A stretch of 64,000 nt of DNA from Oscillospiraceae bacterium (lineage in GTDB: Bacteria > Bacillota > Clostridia > Oscillospirales > Oscillospiraceae), in contig CADAHL010000009.1 in NCBI GenBank assembly GCA_902787755.1, forward strand, positions 1 to 64,000, in the 5' to 3' direction. Shown piece by piece: positions 17,960-25,034 of the stretch (position 1 is the stretch's first letter; every line of letters starts with the position of its first letter). The notes below the pieces were generated by a model. That model was given only the letters and a program-made list of their open reading frames with translations. It did no database searches and was not told where the DNA came from. Position numbers and translations under genes: made by a program.

Positions 17960-19278
17960 GAATCGGCCTCCTCTCCATAGAGAATCCCATCCTCGGCGGA
18001 AGAGATGGCGACATTAACGATCCGGCCCTCCCTGGCCAGACCCTGGAAGCGGACCTCGCCGTCGATATCCGGGGAGTCGGCGTAGCTGCGGCCCACCCAG
18101 CACTGCTCGTCCTCGTCGTAGTCGGTGACCAGCACGGGGATGGTTTTGCCCACAAAGCTCTGGCAGAACTCGTCCATGATGGGAGCCTGGAGTTCCAGGA
18201 TCAGGTCGGCCCGGCGCTGGGCGGTCTCCTCGTCGGGGCGCTCCATCTTTGCCGCGGGGGTGCCCTCCTCGGGAGAGAAGGGGAACACGCCCACCCGCTG
18301 GATCTTTGCTTCCTTCAGAAACTCACACAGCTCCTCAAACTCGGCCTCGCCCTCGCCGGGAAGCCCGGCGATCAGACTGGTGCGCAGGACCAGACCGGGG
18401 ATGCGCCGCCGCAGCTCGGCAAAGAGCGCGCGGATCTCGCCGCCGGTACCCTTCCGGTTCATGCGCTTGAGGATCCGGTCGTTGATGTGCTGGATAGGGA
18501 TGTCCAGATACTTGACGATCTTGTCGTTGGAGGCGATCTCGTCGATGAGCTCGTCGTCGAACTGGTCCGGGTACAGATAGTGCAGCCGGATCCATTGGAT
18601 CCCCTCAATTTTCGCAAGCTCCCGGCACAGGGCGGCCAGACTGCGCTTGCCGTAAAGATCGGTACCGTAGCGGGTGATGTCCTGAGCGATGACAATCAGC
18701 TCCTTCACCCCGTGCTCAGCCAGCTCTCGGGCCTCCGCCAGCACGTTCTCCATGGAACGGGAGCGATAGCGGCCCCGGATGTAGGGAATGGCACAGAAGG
18801 CGCAGAAGTTGTCGCAGCCCTCGGCAATGCGCAGATAAGCCCAGCCCGGACCGGTGGAGACGACCCGGGAGATCTCCTCCACGGGCGCGTTCTTGTCCCC
18901 GAACAGGCTCAGGCCCCGACCGTCCATCACGGCGTTGGCGGCCTTGACGATGTCCCCGAAGCTGCCCACACCCAGCACGGCGTCAATTTCCGGCAGTTCC
19001 TGAAGGATCGTGCCCTGATAGCGCTCGGAGAGGCAGCCGGTGACGATCAGTCCGCCCAGGCGGCCCTGCTTTTTCAGCTCCGCCATCTCCAGAATGGTGT
19101 CGATGGCCTCGCTCTTGGCGGCGTCGATAAAGCCGCAGGTGTTGACAATGGCCAGATCCGCCCCATCCGGGTCCGGGACCAGGGTGTAGCCGGCCTCGTC
19201 CAGAAGGTACAGCATCTGCTCGCTGTTCACCAGATTTTTCGCGCATCCCAGAGAGATGAGCGCAAAGGTCTTTTCCAT
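17956..19278 (-). CDS. rimO: Ribosomal protein S12 methylthiotransferase
   Basis: A 440-residue radical-SAM methylthiotransferase that modifies an Asp of ribosomal protein S12. The N-terminal UPF0004 domain has ISLGCAKNLVNSE and VNTCGFI cysteines. The radical-SAM cysteines are Cys155, Cys159 and Cys162 (GCDNFCAFC). A TRAM domain ends the protein. The order recX-rimO-pgsA is common in Clostridia. Confidence 0.96.
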   Translation of the reverse strand: MEKTFALISLGCAKNLVNSEQMLYLLDEAGYTLVPDPDGADLAIVNTCGFIDAAKSEAIDTILEMAELKKQGRLGGLIVTGCLSERYQGTILQELPEIDAVLGVGSFGDIVKAANAVMDGRGLSLFGDKNAPVEEISRVVSTGPGWAYLRIAEGCDNFCAFCAIPYIRGRYRSRSMENVLAEARELAEHGVKELIVIAQDITRYGTDLYGKRSLAALCRELAKIEGIQWIRLHYLYPDQFDDELIDEIASNDKIVKYLDIPIQHINDRILKRMNRKGTGGEIRALFAELRRRIPGLVLRTSLIAGLPGEGEAEFEELCEFLKEAKIQRVGVFPFSPEEGTPAAKMERPDEETAQRRADLILELQAPIMDEFCQSFVGKTIPVLVTDYDEDEQCWVGRSYADSPDIDGEVRFQGLAREGRIVNVAISSAEDGILYGEEADS

Positions 19279-19293
19279 AGGTTATTCCCCAAC

Positions 19294-19902
19294 TCAATCT
19301 TCTTCAATGTCTGTGACCCGGCCCAGGGCCGAGCGGATCTCCTCCCAGCTGTAGCCCCGGCGGGAGAGGGAAGCGGAGAGCTTGCGCACCGCGTCCCTGT
19401 CCGAGGGATCCCGGAGCTTGGAGGCGATGAGCCTGTCCAGCTTCTCATCCGGGGCCGGCGCCTGCGCCATGGCGTCCTCCCAGTACTCTCTGGGAACGCC
19501 CCGGCGACCGAGCTCCGAGCGGATCCGGCCCGCGCCATAGCCCTTTCCGCCGTAGTGACGGGCCACCCGGGCGGCGTAATCCGCGTCGTTGAGGTAGCCC
19601 CGTTCCTCCAGCCAGTCCAGGCTGAACAGAACGGCGTCCTCGTTTTCCCCCTTTTCCCGGAGCTTCTTTTCCAGCTCCCGGCGGGACATGGGCCGGTGGG
19701 ACAGATACTCCAGCGCCCGGTCTCGACAGAGGGAGCGACAGGAATTCCGGCGCAGCTCCGACAGCGCGTCCTCCTCCAGATCCTTTCCGGCAAAGAGCCG
19801 CAGGGAGGCTATAACGCCCAGGCTGGTTCTGATCTCCTCTCCGTCCTCCAGGATCACGGTCACCCGGTCGGCGGAGGTCTGTTTCAAATGTCGGATCGTC
19901 AT
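19294..19902 (-). CDS. recX: Regulatory protein RecX
   Basis: A 202-residue RecX with three-helix repeats: YLSHRPMSRRELEKKLREKG, FSLDWLEERGYLNDADYA and IRSELGRRGVPREYWEDA. RecX modulates RecA filaments. The gene lies directly downstream of recA, but that recA is broken while recX is intact. Confidence 0.92.
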   Translation of the reverse strand: MTIRHLKQTSADRVTVILEDGEEIRTSLGVIASLRLFAGKDLEEDALSELRRNSCRSLCRDRALEYLSHRPMSRRELEKKLREKGENEDAVLFSLDWLEERGYLNDADYAARVARHYGGKGYGAGRIRSELGRRGVPREYWEDAMAQAPAPDEKLDRLIASKLRDPSDRDAVRKLSASLSRRGYSWEEIRSALGRVTDIEED

Positions 19903-19922
19903 ACGTTATCAAACCAACAAAT

Positions 19923-19950
19923 CCGTGACGAGGGGTTGCCCTCGTCACGG
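19923..19950 (-). terminator. Hairpin between recA and recX
   Basis: A perfect 12-bp stem ccgtgacgaggg/ccctcgtcacgg is followed on the reverse strand by a modest T-rich stretch. It is a likely terminator or attenuator after recA. Confidence 0.65.
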
Positions 19951-19973
19951 TTTGACTTTCTATTCGCTCGCGC

Positions 19974-21057
19974 TCAGCCTTCGTCGAAATCGTCGGCGGA
20001 GACGTTCACGCCCGGCATCTCGGCGATGCGGCCGGAGGCCTGGGCGGCCTTCCTGGCCTGGGGGGACATGAGCTTGTAGGCGTTGTCCCGGATCTGCTGC
20101 TCCACCCGTTCCCGGGCTTCCTCGTTGTTTTGCAGATAGTCCTTCACGCCGTCACGGCCCTGGATGCGCTGGCCGTCCACGGTGAACCAGGCACCGGCCT
20201 TGTCGATGATCTCCAGCTTCACGCCCAGATCCACGATCTCGCCCACCCGGGAGATGCCTTCGCCGTACATGATGTCGAACTCCGCTTCCCGGAAGGGAGG
20301 GGCGACCTTGTTCTTGACGACCTTGGCTCTCGTCCGGTTGCCGATCATCTCGCCGTTGACCTTCAGCGTCTCGATACGGCGCACGTCGATGCGCACGGAG
20401 GCGTAGTATTTCAGGGCCAGACCGCCGGGCGTGGTCTCGGGGTTGCCGTACATGACGCCGATCTTCTGGCGCAGCTGGTTGATGAAGAGCCAGCCTCCGC
20501 ATGGCCTGGCTCATCAGACGGGCCAGGGCGCCCACCACCGTGTCGCCGATCTCGCCGTCCAGCTCGGACTTCGGGATCAGGGCGGCCACGGAGTCGATGA
20601 CCAGCACGTCGATGGCGCCGGAGCGGACCAGAGACTCGGCAATGTCCAGAGCCTGCTCGCCGGAATCGGGCTGGGAAATGAGCAGACTGTCGATGTCAAC
20701 GCCAAGGGCTCTGGCATAGGCGGGCTCCAGGGCGTGCTCCACGTCGATATACGCGGCCACGCCGTTGTTCCTCTGGGCGGAGGCCACGATGTGCAGGGCC
20801 AGGGTGGTCTTGCCGGAGGCCTCGGGACCGTAGATCTCCACGATCCTGCCCCGGGGAACGCCGCCGATGCCCAGCGCCAGGTCCAGAGACAGGGAGCCGG
20901 TGGACAGGGCTTCCACGTTCACGGAGATATCGTCGCCAAGGCGCATGATGGTGCCCTTGCCGTAATCCTTCTCGATCTTTGCAATGGCGGTCTCCAGAGC
21001 CTTCTTCTTGTCGGAAGAGGGGGCCACAGGGACCGGCGCTTTTTTCTTTTCTGCCAT
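19974..21057 (-). pseudogene. recA: Recombinase A gene, frameshifted by an internal deletion
   Basis: The N-terminal part reads as RecA from 21057: MRLGDD, the Walker [25 protein letters not shown], and the [10 protein letters not shown] helix. The frame then changes at about 20487. The downstream frame resumes exactly at [22 protein letters not shown] and continues to the acidic C-terminus DDFDEG at 19974. Compared with RecA proteins recalled from memory, about ten residues between AMRRLA and FINQ are missing, an out-of-frame loss of roughly 32 bases. If real, the product stops being RecA after about residue 190 and lacks loop L2. A sequencing or assembly error is possible. Confidence 0.85.
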
Positions 21058-21090
21058 GCTGTTCTCTCCTTTTTTCTTGTTTCCGAGGAA

Positions 21091-21099
21091 AGTATATCA
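21091..21099 (-). promoter_or_regulatory. Putative extended -10 promoter of recA
   Basis: Reverse-strand TGATATACT, an extended -10, lies about 35 bases before the recA start. A GGAGAG site precedes the ATG. No clear GAAC-N4-GTTC LexA box is visible nearby. Confidence 0.4.
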
Positions 21100-21128
21100 A
21101 AAGATATGTCCAATAAACCGGACTTTTG

Positions 21129-21992
21129 TTACTCGAGATAAGTCCGTCCGAAGACCACGCGGTCCACGTTCAGGGTGTCTTTGCGAGTATCGGCGGAGGC
21201 AAAGCCCGCAGCCAGGATCATCTCCCTGACCTCGTCGGCCTGACCCTCTCCCACCTCGAAGAGCAGGTAGCCGCCGGGCTTCAGGAGGCTCTTCCAGTAC
21301 TTGAGGATGCTCTTGTAGAAGCGCAGTCCGTCCTCGCCGCCGTCCAGAGCCCAGATGGGCTCGTAATCCCGAACGGAGCTGTCCAGCGTCAGGATCTCGC
21401 CGCTGGGGATGTAGGGGGGATTGGAGACGATCATATCAAAGCTCCCCATGCCCAGGGGAGGGGAAGCGGTGGCGTCGGCCTGGCGGGTGATGCAGCGGGA
21501 GGAGAAGCCGTATTCGGCCAGGTTCTTCCGGCACACGGCCAGCGCGCTTGCGCTGATATCCACGGCCACCAGCTTGCTGGCGGGAAAGACCCGGGCCAGG
21601 GCGCAGGCGATACACCCGGAGCCGCAGCAAAGATCCAGGATCCGGGCGTCCATCTTCCGGCCCATGAAGAGTTCCCTGGCGGTGGTCACCAAAAGCTCGG
21701 TATCCATGCGGGGGATCAGCACGTCCGGCGTCACGGTCAGGGGAAGGCCATAAAACTCCCAGGTGCCGGTGATGTAGGCCACCGGCTCACCCCGCATCCG
21801 GCGGGCCAGGGAATCGGTGACCTTTTCCTCCACCGCCGGGCTGGAATACAGATTCAGATCCCGCAGCAGCTGCTCGGGGGTCTTTCCGGCGGCCTGGGCC
21901 ACCAGCAGACGGGCCTCCAGATTACAGCTCTCGATACCGCATTGTTTTAGCTGGGTGCGGGCGGACAGATACAGATCGTTATATGTTTTCAT
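21129..21992 (-). CDS. prmC: Peptide chain release factor N5-glutamine methyltransferase
   Basis: A 287-residue PrmC/HemK enzyme that methylates the Gln of the GGQ motif in RF1 and RF2. The N-terminal helical domain ends near YITGTWEFYGLPL. The SAM motif is ILDLCCGSGCIA, and the catalytic NPPY is in VSNPPYIPSGE. It lies 13 bases after the DUF1385 gene. Confidence 0.95.
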   Translation of the reverse strand: MKTYNDLYLSARTQLKQCGIESCNLEARLLVAQAAGKTPEQLLRDLNLYSSPAVEEKVTDSLARRMRGEPVAYITGTWEFYGLPLTVTPDVLIPRMDTELLVTTARELFMGRKMDARILDLCCGSGCIACALARVFPASKLVAVDISASALAVCRKNLAEYGFSSRCITRQADATASPPLGMGSFDMIVSNPPYIPSGEILTLDSSVRDYEPIWALDGGEDGLRFYKSILKYWKSLLKPGGYLLFEVGEGQADEVREMILAAGFASADTRKDTLNVDRVVFGRTYLE

Positions 21993-22005
21993 CGTGACCT
22001 CCCAC

Positions 22006-22974
22006 TCAGGCGCCCCACAGGTCGCTGCCCTTTTCCTCGGGGATGACCAGCTCCAGCGCGCGGATGGCGCACTCGATCATGGAATCGTCCGGCTCATTGG
22101 TGGTGATGCGCTGCAGCCATTTGCCGGGGGCGGAGAGAACGGCGGACAGCCAGTTGTCGTGACCGCCGCACCAGCGGTTCATCTCGTAGCTCAGACCCAC
22201 CACCACGGGCAGGAGCAGCAGATGGCAGCCCACCCGGGCGAAGAGATTGGTGACAGGGAAGATGAAGTTGAAGAGCAGATTCACCAGAATGCTCACCAGC
22301 ACCACCACCAGCAGGAAGCTGGTGCCGCAGCGGGGATGGAAGCGGCTCTGCGTCCGCACGTTCTCCACCGTCAGAGGCAGGCCCTTCTCGTAGCAGAAGA
22401 TGCTCTTGTGCTCGGCGCCGTGGTAAGAGAACAGGCGGCGGATATCCTTGACCCTGCTGACCAGGGCCATATAGCCCAGCAGGATCCCGACCCGCAGGAC
22501 GCCCTCCAGTAGATTGATGAGGGGCAGGGAGAAAGCCTGCTTAAAGTTCAGAAGCCTCACCAGCAGAGAGGGGAGAAACACGAACAGCAGCAGGGACAGG
22601 CCGATGCCCAGCACGACCGAGGTGCCGATAATGAGCTTCTGGGCCTTCTCCTCGGGGAAATGGTCCTGGATCCACAGATCCAGCTTATCCGGCTCGCCGA
22701 TCTCCTCCTCGGGGACCAGGCTGGCGGAATAGCTCAGGGCCTGCATGCCCTTGATCATGGAGTCCACAAATACGGCGGAGCCCCGGACGAAGGGCAGACC
22801 CAGGAAGGGATGACGCTCCTTGAAGGGAACGAAGTCCTCGGTTTTCTCCACCAGACCGTCGGCGGTGCGGCAGACGATAGCCTGCTTTCTGGGGCCGCGC
22901 ATGAGAATGCCCTCGATCAGGGCCTGGCCGCCGATCGAGGTGCGGAAGGAACAGCTTGCGTTGGATTCGGGCAT
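22006..22974 (-). CDS. yqhQ: DUF1385 membrane protein (YqhQ-like)
   Basis: A 322-residue DUF1385 protein. The start has the family signature SIGGQALIEGILMRGP. The centre has FSYHGAEHKSIFCYEKG and SRFHPRCGTSFLLVVVLVS, and there are about four membrane spans. No biochemical function is established. It commonly precedes prmC in Clostridia, as here. Confidence 0.9.
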   Translation of the reverse strand: MPESNASCSFRTSIGGQALIEGILMRGPRKQAIVCRTADGLVEKTEDFVPFKERHPFLGLPFVRGSAVFVDSMIKGMQALSYSASLVPEEEIGEPDKLDLWIQDHFPEEKAQKLIIGTSVVLGIGLSLLLFVFLPSLLVRLLNFKQAFSLPLINLLEGVLRVGILLGYMALVSRVKDIRRLFSYHGAEHKSIFCYEKGLPLTVENVRTQSRFHPRCGTSFLLVVVLVSILVNLLFNFIFPVTNLFARVGCHLLLLPVVVGLSYEMNRWCGGHDNWLSAVLSAPGKWLQRITTNEPDDSMIECAIRALELVIPEEKGSDLWGA

Positions 22975-22991
22975 GAAAAGGTCTCCTTATG

Positions 22992-23996
22992 TTACTCTAC
23001 ACTTGTCTTGGAATTGAGGGGAAGGATCACCGTGACCCGGCAGCCCTTCTCCGGGGCGTTCTCCACCAGGAGCTTGCCCTTGTGGCGGGTGACAATCTCG
23101 TCGCAGACGGAAAGGCCGATGCCGGTGCCCCGGTTCCGGGAGCTGCCCTTGTAAAACTTCTCCTTCACGTGGGGAAGCTCACCCTCGGGGATGCCGTGGC
23201 CGTAGTCCCGGATGGTGATGTGAACGCCGTCGTCCATGCGCTGGATGCCCACGTCCACCTTCTTGCCGTCGCCGCCGTGGTTGACGGCGTTGTCCAGCAG
23301 GTTCAGAAAGACCTGCTTGAGCCGCTCCGGATCGCCGGGGATCAGAGGGATCTCGGCGGGAGCGGGGGTATAGTTGATCTCCATGCCGGCCTGGCGCATC
23401 AGCTCACCGTAGGTGAACAGCGCGTCCTCCAGCTCGGCGGAGATGTCGATGAGCTCGATGCGCAGATTGAAGCGGCCGTCCTGGATCCGGGTGAACTCCA
23501 GAAGCTCGGTCACCATGCCGGTCAGACGCTCAGCCTCCCGGGAGATGATATGGATGCCCTTGAGGGAATCGCCCTGGACGGCCTCGTCATAGGCGATGGT
23601 CTCCGCCCAGCCGGTGATGGCGGTCAGGGGAGTGCGCAGCTCGTGAGAGACCTGGGAAATGAAGTCGGTCCTGGCCTTTTCCGCCTGGGCCACCTTCTCG
23701 GACATGTCGTTGATGGCCTCGGTGAGCCGGCCGATCTCATTGTCGGGGATGTTCTCCAGCTTGCTGCCGTAGCTGCCTTCGGCGATCTGCCGGGCAAACT
23801 CGGTCAGGGAATCGATGGGATCGGAGACGCTGCGCCAGAACCAGAGGATCAGGTAGATGAGGTACAGGCACATCACGCTCATCACGCCTACGGCCAGGTA
23901 GCGCAGACCGCGCGTGGCGGCCCAGACCCCGAACAGCAGCAGGGCGATCCCGGCGATCCCGGAAAAGATCAGCTGGATCTTCAGTTTGTTGAACAT
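22992..23996 (-). CDS. Sensor histidine kinase
   Basis: A 334-residue membrane kinase. Two adjacent membrane spans (about residues 10-55) with almost no external loop are followed by a HAMP-like segment. The HisKA box SHELRTPLTAITGW carries the phospho-acceptor His118. The ATP-binding domain has NLLDNAVNHGG, DYGHGIPEGELPHVKEKFY and GTGIGLSV. The lack of an extracellular sensor suggests membrane or intracellular sensing. It is paired with the response regulator immediately upstream. Confidence 0.93.
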   Translation of the reverse strand: MFNKLKIQLIFSGIAGIALLLFGVWAATRGLRYLAVGVMSVMCLYLIYLILWFWRSVSDPIDSLTEFARQIAEGSYGSKLENIPDNEIGRLTEAINDMSEKVAQAEKARTDFISQVSHELRTPLTAITGWAETIAYDEAVQGDSLKGIHIISREAERLTGMVTELLEFTRIQDGRFNLRIELIDISAELEDALFTYGELMRQAGMEINYTPAPAEIPLIPGDPERLKQVFLNLLDNAVNHGGDGKKVDVGIQRMDDGVHITIRDYGHGIPEGELPHVKEKFYKGSSRNRGTGIGLSVCDEIVTRHKGKLLVENAPEKGCRVTVILPLNSKTSVE

Positions 23997-24030
23997 GGAT
24001 GTAACTTCCTGTCGGTTGGAATGGGAGGGA

Positions 24031-24720
24031 TCAGTAGCCCCACTTGTAGCCGTAGCCCCAGACGGTGGTCAGATACTCCGGCTCGGTGGGATCCGCCTCG
24101 ATCTTGATGCGGAGCCTGCGGATGTTCACGTCCACGGTCTTAAGCTCGCCGGAGAAGCTGTCGCCCCAGACGGCGGAGAGAATATCTTCCCGGCTCATGG
24201 CTTTTCCGGGATTTTCCATGAAGAGCTTGACCAGCAGATATTCAATCTGGGTCAGCTTCAGGCGCTGACCGTTCTTCTCCAGGGTCCGGTTGCGGGTGTT
24301 GAGCACGAAGGGCCCCCGGACGATCTCCACCCGGGCCTTCTCGTCCTCATCCACACCCAGACGGCGCACCAGCGCGTCCACCCGGGCGGTGAGCTCCGCG
24401 GGGGAGAAGGGCTTGGTCACGTAGTCGTCGGCGCCGGTCATGAGCCCCGTGACCTTGTCGATCTCCTGGCTCTTAGCGGTGAGCATGATGATGCCCATCT
24501 TGGAGCCGGAGGCGCGGATCCTGCGGCAGACCTCAAAGCCGTCGATGCCGGGCAGCATCACGTCCAGCAGACCGAGACAGATATCCGGGTTCACCTTCAA
24601 CTGCTCCAGGGCCTGTTCGCCGGTCTCGGCCTCGATGGGTTCGTACCCGTTGCGGCGAAGGTTAATGACGATAAAGCTGCGGATGTTGGATTCATCCTCC
24701 AAAACCAGTATCTTTTTCAT
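24031..24720 (-). CDS. OmpR/PhoB-family response regulator
   Basis: A 229-residue regulator. The receiver domain starts at the chosen ATG (MKKILVLEDE), with phospho-acceptor Asp53 in LLDVMLPG and Lys in VTKPFSP. The winged-helix output domain has LTQIEYLLVKLFMENPGKAMSREDIL and VDVNIRRLRIKIE. The start at 24720 has an AAGGAG site. An in-frame ATG at 24804 with a stronger GAGGAGA site would add 28 residues before the receiver domain and is a possible alternative. Confidence 0.93.
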   Translation of the reverse strand: MKKILVLEDESNIRSFIVINLRRNGYEPIEAETGEQALEQLKVNPDICLGLLDVMLPGIDGFEVCRRIRASGSKMGIIMLTAKSQEIDKVTGLMTGADDYVTKPFSPAELTARVDALVRRLGVDEDEKARVEIVRGPFVLNTRNRTLEKNGQRLKLTQIEYLLVKLFMENPGKAMSREDILSAVWGDSFSGELKTVDVNIRRLRIKIEADPTEPEYLTTVWGYGYKWGY

Positions 24721-24847
24721 TGAAGAAACTCCTTGTTCCAGAGAGTAGTCACGTTTGGAACCGGCCTGATCCGGGGTCTCCGGCGTGCCAGGTGTATTTT
24801 TCATATTCGTCTCCTCGCAGAACGTGATAAACAAACTTCGACGGCTA

Positions 24848-24856
24848 ATTATAACA
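24848..24856 (-). promoter_or_regulatory. Putative extended -10 promoter of the two-component operon
   Basis: Reverse-strand TGT-TATAAT (TATAAT at 24848-24853) with no good -35. It lies just before the long-start ATG of the response regulator. Confidence 0.45.
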
Positions 24857-24973
24857 CAGCTTTTACAAAAATGGTAGAGGAAGTTTCAAATTCCGTCCGT
24901 ATATTTTGCAAGAGAGTGACAATGGAAGTCTTTCCTCGGCAAAGGGTCTTCCGCGCGGGCGCGAAAATGGCTA

Positions 24974-25002
24974 TCGACTTTACCCGGGAAATATGGTAAA
25001 AT
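24974..25002 (+). promoter_or_regulatory. Putative promoter of the GTPase-NYN gene
   Basis: TCGACT (24974-24979), a 17-base spacer, then TAAAAT (24997-25002). It lies 32 bases before the ATG at 25035, which has an AAAGGAGGG site. Confidence 0.55.
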
Positions 25003-25034
25003 CATAGACCATATCATACAAAGGAGGGAACGCA

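Noticed and set aside
15962-17980. 672-residue + strand open frame
   Set aside because: Antisense to cysS and pgsA, both with intact catalytic motifs.
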